A DNA stretch of 64,000 nucleotides from Fibrobacteraceae bacterium (GTDB taxonomy: Bacteria > Fibrobacterota > Fibrobacteria > Fibrobacterales > Fibrobacteraceae): contig JAGAKE010000001.1 of NCBI GenBank assembly GCA_017625775.1, positions 94,044 through 158,043 of the forward strand, written 5' to 3'. Position 1 is the first letter of the stretch. Every line of letters starts with the position of its first letter. Below are positions 1 to 9,776 of this stretch, in pieces. The notes beneath the pieces were generated by a model. The model made no database searches. It was not told where the DNA came from and worked only from the letters and a program-made list of their open reading frames with translations. A program made the translations under genes and the position numbers.

Positions 1-1245
1 AAAAGCTATGCCGTTGAGACTTTTGCCAGAACCAACTACAAAAGTTACCTATTGATTGATTTTTCGTACCCACGCCCGGGAACTCTGGAATGCTTTAAAG
101 AAGACTGTTACGACCTGGACCTTTTTTTCGCGAAGTTATCTGCCATATACGGAGTGCAATTATTTCCCCGGAAAAGCGTCATCATCTTTGACGAGGTCCA
201 GCTATTTCCATTTGCAAGGCAACTTATAAAACAATTGGTAAAGGACGGACGTTTCGACTACATCGAAACAGGCTCTCTGATTTCGCTCCACAAAAATGTG
301 AAGGATATTCTGATTCCCTCCGAAGAAGAACACCTGGAAATGTTTCCGATGGATTTTGAGGAATTTCTATGGGCGCTTGGAGACAACGCAACAGTTCCCT
401 TTCTAAAAAACTGTTTTGAAAAAAGGATTCCGTTAGGGCAAGCCTTGCACCGGAAGACACTGAACGAATTTCGCAAGTACATGCTTGTTGGCGGAATGCC
501 GCAAGCGGTCGAAGCGTTCCGCAACTCCGGTGATTTTGCAAAAGCAGACACCATAAAAAAACAGATCCTCTCGCTTTACCTGGCCGATATAGGAAAGTAC
601 GCTGGGAAAGACGAATTAAAAGTTTATTCGCTTTTAGGAGATATTCCCGGTCAACTTTCTAAAAAAGAGAAGAAGTTCAAACTTGCCGACATTGACCAAA
701 ATGCACGAATGCGAACATACGAAGACGCCTTTGTTTGGTTAGACAAGTCCATGATGATCAACCGCTGCGTAAACGCAACCGACCCAAACATCGGCCTTTC
801 AATGAGCCGTGACAACACAACGCAAAAGTGCTACATGGGCGATACAGGATTATTGGTAACCCAGACCTTCCGCGATAACGAATATACAGACAACTTACTC
901 TATAAATCTGTTTTATTGGATAAGTTAAACGTAAACGAAGGAATGTTAATGGAAAACATCGTGGCTCAAATGCTGCGGTGCAACGGACACCACCTGTTTT
1001 TCTATTCACGAATTGATTCGGCCAACCGTTCGAACAACATGGAAATTGATTTCCTGATATCGGACAACAAGAAAATATCGCCCGTAGAAGTAAAGTCTTC
1101 TGCTTATAGAAAGCACTCTTCGTTAGACAAGTTTTACTCGCGGTTCAAGAACAAACTTGGAGAAAGATACGTGCTGTACCCCAAAGACGTCATGATAAAG
1201 GATGGAGTCATCCATTTACCCCTTTACATGGCGATGTTCTTGTGA
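1..1245 (+). CDS. AAA-family ATPase with DUF4143 domain (5' partial)
   Basis: The reading frame is open from the first base, and the first two codons read Lys-Ser, which fits the end of a Walker A motif just outside the window; the start is therefore missing. Walker B is visible as VIIFDEVQ near residue 60 of the visible part, followed by the ETGSLIS sensor region. The C-terminal part carries the DUF4143 nuclease-like pattern (EIDFLI, then PVEVKSS). Family members are common in gut bacteria; their role is uncertain. It lies just upstream of a broken hsdS in a defence island. A second member of the family is at 15413-16702. Confidence 0.85.
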   Translation, partial: KSYAVETFARTNYKSYLLIDFSYPRPGTLECFKEDCYDLDLFFAKLSAIYGVQLFPRKSVIIFDEVQLFPFARQLIKQLVKDGRFDYIETGSLISLHKNVKDILIPSEEEHLEMFPMDFEEFLWALGDNATVPFLKNCFEKRIPLGQALHRKTLNEFRKYMLVGGMPQAVEAFRNSGDFAKADTIKKQILSLYLADIGKYAGKDELKVYSLLGDIPGQLSKKEKKFKLADIDQNARMRTYEDAFVWLDKSMMINRCVNATDPNIGLSMSRDNTTQKCYMGDTGLLVTQTFRDNEYTDNLLYKSVLLDKLNVNEGMLMENIVAQMLRCNGHHLFFYSRIDSANRSNNMEIDFLISDNKKISPVEVKSSAYRKHSSLDKFYSRFKNKLGERYVLYPKDVMIKDGVIHLPLYMAMFL

Positions 1246-1310
1246 TAGATTGAAAAACGGAGTAACACCTCGGGAATCTTAAACCTTAAAGGAATTGAAG
1301 AGAACAGAGA

Positions 1311-2498
1311 ATGAGCAAAACGGAATGGAAAGAATATAGGCTAGGTTAAATCTACGAAGTTCACAATGGTTTATCCAAAGGACGAGAATTCTTTGGATCT
1401 GGTTATCCATTCATTTCATTTTCTACAGTTTTTAACAAATGGTTTATTCCCGAAATAATAACAGATTTCGCTCAAACAACAGAATCCGAGCAAGAAAGTT
1501 ATTCCATTAAAGCTGGCGATATTCTTGTTACAAGAACTAGCGAAACTGCCGATGAATTGGGGATGAGCTGTGTTGCCTTGAGAAATATTCCTAACGCAAC
1601 TTATAATGGTTTCTGCAAAAGGATGCGTCAATATAATAAAGATGTTGATGTTGATTCCAAATATGTTGGTTACTATATGCGAAACCCTGAATTCAGAAAG
1701 AAATTTCAGGCTTTTGCAGGATCAATGAGTACACGGGCTAGTTTAACGAATGACGCATTGCTTGGACTGATTATAAAATTACCCTCACTAGCAGAACAAC
1801 AACGCATCGCCAAAATCCTATCATCCCTTGACGACAAAATCGAACTCAACAATGCGATAAACAGGAATTTAGAGGAGCAAGCCCAATCAATCTTCAAAAG
1901 CTGGTTCATTGATTTCGAACCATTCGGCGGGAAAATGCCGGAAGATTGGAAATTGGGAACGGTTGCAGATATTACAGTATCGCATGATTCTAAAAGAATC
2001 CCTCTTTCCAGCATGCAACGCTATTCCATGAAAAAGATATATCCCTATTATGGTGCTACATCATGCATGGATTATGTTGAAGATTATATTTTTGATGGAA
2101 TTTATCTTTTGCTGGGGGAAGATGGAACCGTTGTTGATGAGGATGGTTTCCCAATTTTGCAGTACGTTGAAGGAAAATTTTGGGTAAATAACCACGCCCA
2201 CGTTCTAACCGGAAAGAGTGGATACTCTGTAGAAATGCTTTATCTGTTCTTTTCAATGACAAAAGTTCAAGAAATCGTTACAGGAGCTGTTCAGCCTAAG
2301 ATAAGTCAAGGACGCTTAAATGGATTGACGGCAATCGTTCCTAATGAGAAGACATCAAAAGCTTTTGATGAAATTATTCAGCCGATGTTTCGTCAGATAC
2401 GTCTTATTCGACAAGAAATCCAACACCTAACCGGTCTCCGTGACATCCTTCTTCCCAAACTCATGTCGGAAGCATTTTATAATAACTCAAAGAATTGA
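1311..2498 (+). pseudogene. hsdS: Type I restriction specificity subunit HsdS with in-frame stop
   Basis: Read through a single TAA at 1347-1349, the frame from ATG 1311 to 2498 gives about 395 residues, a normal HsdS length. The C-terminal part shows the HsdS signature after each target-recognition domain: LPSLAEQQRIAKILSSLDDKIELN and, at the end, HLTGLRDILLPKLMSE. HsdS recognises DNA in the HsdR2M2S complex. The stop falls after codon 12, so only 12 residues are made unless there is readthrough; the next ATG (1557) would lose much of the first recognition domain. No hsdM is in the window. The downstream MBL gene begins about 10 bases after the hsdS stop. Confidence 0.88.
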
Positions 2499-2509
2499 TA
2501 CAGGAGTAT

Positions 2510-3676
2510 ATGTCATTAAAAATTTTATTTCCCCCTTCTGGTGAAGGCGATTGCATCATTGGAATTTATGTTGATGAGAATAACAATACGCATTCTTTGA
2601 TGGTTGATTGTGGAGTTTACACCGATGAAATTCATCAGATTGTAAAAGACCGTTTAAATAATAAGATTGATTGTCTTGTTGTTACACACATAGATATCGA
2701 TCATATTAACGGCGTTGTTAAAATGCTTCGTAAAAATCCGGATTTAGATATAGGAAAAATCATATATAATGGTTCAACAAGGCTGTGCGAAGATGAACCT
2801 GAGAAAAAAAGATTGGAGAAAATAAAACAACGTTTAGTTGAGTTAGATCCAAATTTTATTGAAGATGAGATTGCTGCAAAAAATGCTGCTTCTTTAACTT
2901 TTTTGATTGTTAATTCTGAAAAATGGCGGAATATTTGGATTGAAAATGTTACAACGGAACAACAAGAAATGAATCTTGGTGATTTGGGCAAACTGTATTT
3001 TTTATCTCCGACAAAAGAGTCGTTAGAAGCTCTTGAAGAAGATTATAAAAAAGAATATGTTCGCTTATTTTATGAAATGGAAAATGGCTCAAGTGGTTCT
3101 TTGCGAGAACTCGTTTTGAGATATAGAGAGAAACGAGAAAAAGAAATAAATAGGGAATGTAAAATTTCGGCTTCCATTGTAAACGAAGCAACATTAAAGA
3201 AATACGCATCAACAAACGATTCAATCGATGCTTCGATTTCAAATAATGCATCTCTAGCTTTTGTATGGGAAGTTGCAGGAAAAAAATGCTTGCTATTGGG
3301 GGATGCAAATCCAAGAATTGTTATAGAACAACTGGAAGAGTACAGAAAAAGTAGAAATCATCAAGACAAATCGATTCTTTTTGATGTGGTTAAAATTTCT
3401 CATCATGGGAGTTCTCATAACACTACAGTGGAATTGATGTCTTTGATAGATAGTTGTAACTTTATAATCTGCGGCTATAATAGTGATGTTGCGCCATCAC
3501 TGCAAACTATTGCAAAAATAATTATGAAGGAACCAAATCCTCACGTAAGTTTGCGTCATGTATTTATGAACACTCACAAATACAAAAATAGTGAAATTGA
3601 ATTTTTAAAAAAGAATCCAATAGAAGACATTCCAGAATATGAATTAAATGTTAAAACGGAAATAGATTTAGGTTAG
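2510..3676 (+). CDS. ComEC-like metallo-beta-lactamase-fold hydrolase, first gene of AVAST-like cassette
   Basis: The N-terminal half has the MBL-fold metal motif in the ComEC style, THIDIDHING (H60, D64, H65 from ATG 2510), and the C-terminal half has KISHHGSSHNTT, typical of ComEC/Rec2-type hydrolases. There is no signal peptide or membrane segment, so it is cytosolic. ATG 2510 follows an AGGAG motif at short spacing; a TTG at 2495 overlapping the hsdS stop is the alternative. Three bases separate it from the protease-STAND gene, so the two are one operon. MBL hydrolases paired with trypsin-STAND proteins are known in AVAST-type antiviral systems; that role here is inference. The gene is AT-rich. 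Confidence 0.8.
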   Translation: MSLKILFPPSGEGDCIIGIYVDENNNTHSLMVDCGVYTDEIHQIVKDRLNNKIDCLVVTHIDIDHINGVVKMLRKNPDLDIGKIIYNGSTRLCEDEPEKKRLEKIKQRLVELDPNFIEDEIAAKNAASLTFLIVNSEKWRNIWIENVTTEQQEMNLGDLGKLYFLSPTKESLEALEEDYKKEYVRLFYEMENGSSGSLRELVLRYREKREKEINRECKISASIVNEATLKKYASTNDSIDASISNNASLAFVWEVAGKKCLLLGDANPRIVIEQLEEYRKSRNHQDKSILFDVVKISHHGSSHNTTVELMSLIDSCNFIICGYNSDVAPSLQTIAKIIMKEPNPHVSLRHVFMNTHKYKNSEIEFLKKNPIEDIPEYELNVKTEIDLG

Positions 3677-3679
3677 GAT

Positions 3680-5647
3680 ATGTGGAATATTGAAAGTGTA
3701 AAGAAATCAACTTATAAAATTGTATGTGGCTCTGAGCAAGGGACGGCTTTTTTTGTAAGTAAAAATGAACTACTTACAGCATGGCACGTTGTTTCAGGTT
3801 TTTTTAATGGTGAAAAAATATACTTATGTTATGAAGAAAATCGTTATGAATGTGAAGCCAGTGTTGTAAAAGAAAATGTTGATGTTGCATTAATAAAATG
3901 CTCAAAGTTTACAGCCGAAGTTCTAAAGCTGTCCTCTATTCCTAAAATCAGCGAAATGAAACTGAAAATTTTTGGTTATCCTCAATCTCGTATTGGAGCG
4001 CAGATTGGCTTTGATTTAGCATTGAAGACTAGTCAACATTACGAAAATTTAAAAGAAGATTTTGATTCTTATGCTGAAATTATCGATGATCGAAGAATTT
4101 CGATAATGAATGGCTTTAGCGGTTCTCCAGTTTTTGTAGAAGACGGAACCGTCGTTGGCGTTGTAACAGATAAACTTGATTGCCACATTGGATTTGTCTC
4201 AATCGAATCCATTGAAAAAGCCCTCGAATCAAAAAAAATTAGTTGCGATAGAAATTTCTATAAATATGATAATTCACCCTATGGATGGATTGAAAATAAA
4301 AAAATTGTTGATGATGCTATCAAACGGGTTGGTAGGAGGTTCCAACCAGAACTTCACCAAAATGATCCAAATTTGGAAAACAAGATTAATCGATTGTGGG
4401 ACTTGTCAATAGAAGAAAATGAAGAGAAACGCAAGCAACCCCAAGAAATTAGGCGTATTAGCAATGACAAACAAAAAAGATTTCTTTTCTTGTTTGGAAA
4501 TGCGGGTGTTGGAAAAACACATCAGATGTGCCATTATGCTCAAAAATTAGTAAATGAGTCAAAGACAAACGTTTACTTATGCTTGGGAATGCAGTTTGAT
4601 AATGTAAAGACCGATTCTTTAGAAGGAACTTTTGCCAATCTTTGCAATTTCCCACAATCAACAGGTTATTTGGAAAAATTAAACGAAAATGCCCAAAAAC
4701 GAAATGTTCGTTATCTTTTTATTATAGATGCAATCAATGAAGGATTGGACAAAAATTTTTGGCAAAGAGAAATTCCTGTATTTGTAGAAAAGATTTCTGA
4801 ATTTGAAAATTTAGCGTTGATTGTAACTATTAGAAAACCTTTTGAAAAAGAATATGGAATTGATGGCAATTTTTTTTCAAGTTATGAATTAAAAGGGTTT
4901 GTTAATCCGTTACAGGCCAAAAATTCTTTTTTTTCATATTACGGTATAGCTCAGGATGCCGCACCGTTAAATTTTGAGAATGGCTTGTTGCTATCATTAT
5001 TTTGTAGAACATATAAGAATATTCCTATATATGAACGAAAATCGCTAAAATCTATTATAGGACTTTTCTATTGGTATGTATTAGTTAGAAATTATAAAAT
5101 ATCAGAATTAGTTGATGAAGATTCTGATAGAAATGTGACTCATGAATATTTGCTAAAGTTAAGTGCAGAAAGTATAAATAACGGTTGCCAACCGGTATCT
5201 CGAGATATTGCTCGACGAATTAGCTACAAAAGTTTGTATAGACAATGGTCAAAATCGTTGTTATTTACATTGATGAAAGAAAATCTTTTGTTGGCTAATT
5301 ATGAAGATAGTATTTCTTTTGAATATGAATTGATGGAAAATGTTTACCAAGCAATAGCACTTTATCAAAAAACAAAAAATGCAAAAGATTCTATTTATTT
5401 TTTGAAGAACCTGTTAAAAAATGTGGGAATAACTGTAAGAGTTCACAACTTTATTGTAGTGGCAACATCAGTATGGAATGATTTATTTAAAGAGGATATT
5501 TTCTTCAATTCTTTATTCGATAAAAGTTTACTCCCGTATTATATTGAAGGGACAAAGTATAAAAATGAAATAGATATTAAGGTTCTAAATGAAATCAAGA
5601 AAAATACACAATACGGAATGTTCTCTTTTTTTAAAATTTCGTTATAA
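3680..5647 (+). CDS. Trypsin-like protease fused to STAND NTPase (AVAST-like sensor, N-terminal part)
   Basis: Residues 10-180 form a trypsin-like protease with a full triad: His36 (TAWHVV), Asp68 (DVALIK) and Ser147 (GFSGSPV). A P-loop NTPase follows: Walker A GNAGVGKT around residue 273 and Walker B LFIIDAINEG around residue 348, as in STAND ATPases. In AVAST-type systems STAND proteins sense phage proteins and unleash an N-terminal effector; here the protease would be the effector (inference). Full-length relatives usually have a long helical-repeat C-terminus. This protein stops at 655 aa, and the next frame seems to carry that missing part, so the gene may be frameshifted near 5633-5644. 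Confidence 0.85.
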   Translation: MWNIESVKKSTYKIVCGSEQGTAFFVSKNELLTAWHVVSGFFNGEKIYLCYEENRYECEASVVKENVDVALIKCSKFTAEVLKLSSIPKISEMKLKIFGYPQSRIGAQIGFDLALKTSQHYENLKEDFDSYAEIIDDRRISIMNGFSGSPVFVEDGTVVGVVTDKLDCHIGFVSIESIEKALESKKISCDRNFYKYDNSPYGWIENKKIVDDAIKRVGRRFQPELHQNDPNLENKINRLWDLSIEENEEKRKQPQEIRRISNDKQKRFLFLFGNAGVGKTHQMCHYAQKLVNESKTNVYLCLGMQFDNVKTDSLEGTFANLCNFPQSTGYLEKLNENAQKRNVRYLFIIDAINEGLDKNFWQREIPVFVEKISEFENLALIVTIRKPFEKEYGIDGNFFSSYELKGFVNPLQAKNSFFSYYGIAQDAAPLNFENGLLLSLFCRTYKNIPIYERKSLKSIIGLFYWYVLVRNYKISELVDEDSDRNVTHEYLLKLSAESINNGCQPVSRDIARRISYKSLYRQWSKSLLFTLMKENLLLANYEDSISFEYELMENVYQAIALYQKTKNAKDSIYFLKNLLKNVGITVRVHNFIVVATSVWNDLFKEDIFFNSLFDKSLLPYYIEGTKYKNEIDIKVLNEIKKNTQYGMFSFFKISL

Positions 5648-5673
5648 GAACTTTAAGTGTAGATAATCAGAGC

Positions 5674-7542
5674 TTGTTGACAACTCTATTGGATGAGTTA
5701 AAAAAAATGAATATGCATAATCGTGATTTATATTGGACAGAAGCTGTAAATCAGTGTTATGATGATGATGAAATTCGTTATTTGCTCTCTGATTATATTC
5801 CAAATGAAGAAAAAAAAAGAGATGATGCATATAACAAGAATTTTGTAGAGCTATTGTGTTGGACATGTTCTTCTTCATATCCAATTGTTCGTACACTTGC
5901 AATTCGTCATTTAGTCACACTGCTATTACGAATTCCTCAATATACCGTTGAATTGCTGATGAAATTTCAACAGGTTGATGATGCGTATGTTTTAGATGGC
6001 CTATATTCCGCACTATATGGCTTTGTTTTGATGTCAGATGATAAAGAGAAAATAGGGAATATTGCAAAAAATATATATGAGTTTAGTTTTAAAAATAAAG
6101 AACCTTATCCAGATTTACGTGTTCGCGAATGGATGTTGAGAATTTTAGATAGAGACCGATTTGTTAATAAATCTTCTTTTTTTGATGAATCTAAACCACC
6201 TTACAAATCCACCAAAATTAACTATGTTGATGATGTTGATTCAAAAATAAAACAGTTACGAGATTCCTTTGACAAATCTAAAGGAACTCAAATGTTAGTA
6301 TCATCTATTTTTGGCTGGAGTGATTTTAATCGTTATATTATTGGCACTAATTCATCTCACGAACACTATGATATATCTTCTGTTTCATTGAAAGAAAGTG
6401 ATGATGTGGAATTACAAAGATTTAGTTTGAATCAAGAAATATATCAAATAGGAAATACAATTCGAAATCTAGACTGGGATGAAAATCTTGGGAATTTAGA
6501 TAATAATAGGACTAGCATTAATAGGATGGAAAATGAGCGAGAAAGAATAGGGAAAAAATATCAATGGATTTCCCTTTATAATGTTGAAGCCCGCCTACTT
6601 GATATGTATAAATTGTATGATGAATATAATGACTCAAATGAAATATACAGAAAATTGAATTATCCTTGGTATACGTCTAGGCGTTCGTATTTTGATCCAA
6701 CTTTGGGAATATCCTTTGCTAACATAGGAGAATCGAAATATGAATCAATTAAAGAAGTTGATTTTTCTGAGGAGACGCCGAACGAACAATGGTTAAAAAA
6801 ATCCTTTACGAAATCAAATGTTGGTAAAATATTAAATTATTTTGACGAAGAAAAAAATAAATGGATTTTATTGCAGTCATGGCAAATTTTAAGGAATTCA
6901 GCATCGCAGCCAAAAGACTCATTTGTTTTATACAATTCTTATTTTGTAGAAAATGAATATGCAGAGTCTTTTGCGAAATGGATTTCTAGAAAAGAATTGT
7001 ATGGTAGATGGATGCCAGAAATTCGTGATAGCATAGATTTTATTTTATACGAATTTGCTTGGAGTAGTAGAGAAAACTGGGATAAGTATAAAAGAATGCA
7101 ATACGTAGGAGAAGATTGTCCATGTCAAGTACTACCAGGAACATGTTCTCAATTGCAGGAAGAACATATGGGAGTTCGTGATGATTTTTCTGGAAATGTA
7201 TATTTGCCTAATCCAGATATTATGGAAGTATTAGATTTGCATATTGTCCCTGGATGTGCAAGGTCGCAAAGTGTATTTGCTGACAAAGATGGAATAATTA
7301 AATGTTGTTCCATCAAAAGGAATGGTATGGATTATGTTTATCTCAGGAAAGATGCTTTAGAATCTTATTTGGAAAAAAGAAACTATTCTATGTTTGCAGC
7401 TCTTGCAACAGAAAAATTCATTCGAAAAGAAAAGTATGATTATGATGAAAAATCTTTCAGAACTAGTTCTTGTGCTGTAAAGTATGATGAAAAAACACAT
7501 AACTTTGTGTGGCTTAGTGATTTTAAAACGAAAAAGGAATAA
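5674..7542 (+). CDS. Helical-repeat protein, probable detached C-terminal part of the STAND protein
   Basis: The N-terminal 150 residues are rich in amphipathic helices resembling HEAT-like repeats (for example VRTLAIRHLVTLLLR and YVLDGLYSALYGFVL), the type of superstructure found after the NTPase core in large STAND proteins. No nuclease or membrane motif was recognised. The frame is open from 5635, before the upstream stop at 5645-5647, and contains only TTG (5674, 5677) before ATG 5707; ATG 5707 has a GGATGAG motif nine bases upstream. Either this is a separate third subunit starting at 5707 or it is the continuation of the upstream protein after a one-base shift. The product's precise family was not recognised. 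Confidence 0.65.
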   Translation: MLTTLLDELKKMNMHNRDLYWTEAVNQCYDDDEIRYLLSDYIPNEEKKRDDAYNKNFVELLCWTCSSSYPIVRTLAIRHLVTLLLRIPQYTVELLMKFQQVDDAYVLDGLYSALYGFVLMSDDKEKIGNIAKNIYEFSFKNKEPYPDLRVREWMLRILDRDRFVNKSSFFDESKPPYKSTKINYVDDVDSKIKQLRDSFDKSKGTQMLVSSIFGWSDFNRYIIGTNSSHEHYDISSVSLKESDDVELQRFSLNQEIYQIGNTIRNLDWDENLGNLDNNRTSINRMENERERIGKKYQWISLYNVEARLLDMYKLYDEYNDSNEIYRKLNYPWYTSRRSYFDPTLGISFANIGESKYESIKEVDFSEETPNEQWLKKSFTKSNVGKILNYFDEEKNKWILLQSWQILRNSASQPKDSFVLYNSYFVENEYAESFAKWISRKELYGRWMPEIRDSIDFILYEFAWSSRENWDKYKRMQYVGEDCPCQVLPGTCSQLQEEHMGVRDDFSGNVYLPNPDIMEVLDLHIVPGCARSQSVFADKDGIIKCCSIKRNGMDYVYLRKDALESYLEKRNYSMFAALATEKFIRKEKYDYDEKSFRTSSCAVKYDEKTHNFVWLSDFKTKKE

Positions 7543-7708
7543 AAGTGGCAGTTTTGATAGATACTCTTTTCTCTATTTTCAGAACGAAAGCCAACTTGCT
7601 ACACATAAATTTCTATTAAGGATTTTACTGTAACATATTATTTCCAAGATGACGCGAGTTTTCATCGCCAATGCAACTGATGTAAACTGAATCGGGAAGA
7701 AAAAAGTA

Positions 7709-7732
7709 CCCTAGGGGGGCATGCCCCCTAGG
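7709..7732. repeat. GC-rich palindrome inside the IS30 element
   Basis: CCTAGGGGG and CCCCCTAGG face each other around CATG, with one extra G in the left run. It sits about 50 bases before the transposase ATG, so it may limit read-in transcription or translation of the transposase (inference). Confidence 0.6.
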
Positions 7733-7780
7733 GGACTTGGCCGAGACTTTTCTACCTTGTCGATTCTGCTAAAAAAGGAC

Positions 7781-8740
7781 ATGGCGATAAGTCTCAACCA
7801 AGAACAAAGATATAAAATCCAGGTGCTCCATGCAGCTGAAATTTCCCCAAAAGTCATAGCCTCCCTGCTGAAAGTCCACAAAGCTACCATCTACAGGGAA
7901 TTGAAAAGGGGCGGGGGCCCATTGGATTATGACCCAGTAAAATTTCAAAAGCGGGCCGATTACCTGGCTGCTACTAGCCATCTGCACTACGACTATGACG
8001 ATGAAGACTGGAAGATTGTGGACAAGAAAATCATGAACGACAACTCCCCAGAGCAGGTGAACGGACGCCTGAGCAAGGAGGGCGTCAGAGTCCCCAGCAT
8101 AACGACAATCTATAGGCATGTGAACAAGGACAAGGACCTGAAGAAACATCTGCGGCACGGCAAGAAGCCTTACCGTAAACGTGGCGAAAAGAAAGATAAG
8201 AGAGACCGGATTGTAGGCCGCGTGCCGATTGAGGAACGATCCGCGATCGTTGACGAAAAGGCTCGTGTGGGAGACATAGAAATAGACCTTATCAACAGTG
8301 CAGACCACGACGCTAACCTGCTTACGGTTAACGACAGGATGACGAACTACTGTCTGATAAGATATCTCCCAACAAAGAATGCTGAGGACCTAAAGAAAAC
8401 CCTTGTAAGGGTCCTTAAGGACTTCGAGAAGTCGTTCAAGATCAAGATACTTACAATCACCTCGGACAACGGAAAGGAGTTCGCCTGCCATGCGGACATA
8501 GCGAAAGCCACGAAAGCGGATTACTACTTTGCCAAACCCTATCACTCCTGGGAACGCGGAGCCAACGAGAACATGAATGGTCTTATACGACAGTACCTCC
8601 CCATAAGAGCTTCGTTCAAGGGCATCTCGCCTCAAAAAGTCCGGTGGATACAGGATAAACTCAACAACAGGCCAAGAAAAAGGCTTGACTTCGCGACTCC
8701 TTTAGAGTATATTTATGAGCAAGTTAAACTACAAACCTAA
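7781..8740 (+). CDS. IS30-family transposase
   Basis: About 319 residues from ATG 7781, which follows AAAGGAC; the frame is open further upstream but without a better start. An N-terminal helix-turn-helix (ISPKVIASLLKVHKATIYRELKRG) is followed by a DDE integrase core: GDIEIDLI (first Asp), TITSDNGKEF (second Asp) and ERGANENMNGLIRQYLP (Glu). These are hallmarks of IS30 transposases, which act through circular intermediates. No frameshift or stop is visible, so the enzyme may be active. Composition is more GC-rich than the AT-rich STAND genes just upstream. Confidence 0.93.
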   Translation: MAISLNQEQRYKIQVLHAAEISPKVIASLLKVHKATIYRELKRGGGPLDYDPVKFQKRADYLAATSHLHYDYDDEDWKIVDKKIMNDNSPEQVNGRLSKEGVRVPSITTIYRHVNKDKDLKKHLRHGKKPYRKRGEKKDKRDRIVGRVPIEERSAIVDEKARVGDIEIDLINSADHDANLLTVNDRMTNYCLIRYLPTKNAEDLKKTLVRVLKDFEKSFKIKILTITSDNGKEFACHADIAKATKADYYFAKPYHSWERGANENMNGLIRQYLPIRASFKGISPQKVRWIQDKLNNRPRKRLDFATPLEYIYEQVKLQT

Positions 8741-8804
8741 GTCGCGTTAGCGACGAAAATCCGCCTCATTAAAAAAGGACTACTAATTCTTAGACGAGTA
8801 AAAA

Positions 8805-9776
8805 ATGTCGTACGTAGCAACCATAGCCATATCCTTAATAATATCATTAATTTTAGTCTTTGATTTAATCGCTCTCCCTAAGAATTCAAAAGCCATAATA
8901 CGAAGCTTCGTTTACTTAGTTACAGTTTCTGTACCAGCATTAGCAAAGGCTGGAAACCTTGACATCAATAATGCAACAAACATATTTTATATAGTATTTG
9001 CATTGAGTATCATAATTGCTTTTATTGGGTTTTATTTCGGAGATTTCAAAAAACTTTTACATTGCATAGAAGATCAAGGATTAAATGGATTAAATTACAC
9101 ATTTACAGACTACTTATTGATGGGCAGAATAGAATTACGAAAAAAAATAGAACAAAATGTATTCAATGGAGAACATTTCAAAAAAGTTCAGAACGACCTA
9201 AAACAAACTAGTCTTTTCAATAAGAAGATGGCGAGCCTCATTTCTCTTGCATATCTTACAATGAATGATGATGATGATTACCACAATTATTGCAAAAGAA
9301 TTTTATCTAATTTTTCAACCATATTCTTTGGTACCAGTAATTCACGATTTACCTTAAGGAAATTAAGCGACAACAGAAAAGAAATGATTGCGGATGTTTG
9401 TTCCGATGATTCAAACTCCCCCTCCGCAATTCCTATTCGAGGTAAAAGCCTAATCAAGTTGTCAAAAGAGCAAGAAAAGCCTGTAATTTATTCTAGAAAT
9501 AAAAATCATCATTATGATACAAAAAAAAGTATTAAAAACAAAATCTTTGATGATTATGTTTCCTATTGTCTCATTAAAACTCCAGACAAAAAATGTCCTG
9601 CTTATAGCGTGTGCTTAGAAGTTAAAGGAAAGGAAGCCCAAAATAGCATGAAAAATTTGGTTGACTCCAACATTTTTACAATTTTATGTAAGGCAATGGA
9701 ATACAAAATTTCAAGCGAAATCAATTCTAATCAGAGCAACGTTTCTACATCGGGAGAATCAAATGGCAATCAATAA
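8805..9776 (+). CDS. Membrane protein of unknown function with cytosolic C-terminal domain
   Basis: Three hydrophobic segments lie at about residues 4-22, 30-50 and 60-79, followed by roughly 240 mostly polar residues. A short conserved-looking block near the C-terminus (CPAYSVCLEVKG) resembles a small sensor-domain strand but I cannot assign a family. It overlaps the following 63-aa gene by 14 bases, so the two are translationally coupled. The gene is AT-rich and lies between an IS30 element and rloAB in a defence island. An N-terminal membrane anchor with a soluble tail would suit a membrane effector of a defence system, but nothing more specific supports this. Confidence 0.6.
   Translation: MSYVATIAISLIISLILVFDLIALPKNSKAIIRSFVYLVTVSVPALAKAGNLDINNATNIFYIVFALSIIIAFIGFYFGDFKKLLHCIEDQGLNGLNYTFTDYLLMGRIELRKKIEQNVFNGEHFKKVQNDLKQTSLFNKKMASLISLAYLTMNDDDDYHNYCKRILSNFSTIFFGTSNSRFTLRKLSDNRKEMIADVCSDDSNSPSAIPIRGKSLIKLSKEQEKPVIYSRNKNHHYDTKKSIKNKIFDDYVSYCLIKTPDKKCPAYSVCLEVKGKEAQNSMKNLVDSNIFTILCKAMEYKISSEINSNQSNVSTSGESNGNQ

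Larger units (their letters stand above)
7649..8769. mobile_element. IS30-family insertion sequence
   Basis: One transposase gene is flanked by imperfect inverted repeats: left 7649-7678 (begins ATGACGCGAG) and right 8740-8769 (on the complement begins ATGAGGCGGA), matching at roughly two thirds of positions including TTTTC and TCGC blocks. The resulting length of about 1.1 kb is normal for IS30. Exact ends are uncertain and no target duplication is clear. A near-perfect GC-rich palindrome (CCTAGGGGG...CCCCCTAGG, 7709-7732) lies inside, upstream of the transposase. Confidence 0.6.

Noticed and set aside
5621..5650. Programmed -1 frameshift
   Set aside because: The T7A4 run is not a proper X-XXY-YYZ heptamer in frame, and the new frame has TAA at 5632, so slipping there would stop.
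7769..8308. Minus-strand frame inside IS30
   Set aside because: Shadow of the transposase; no domain.
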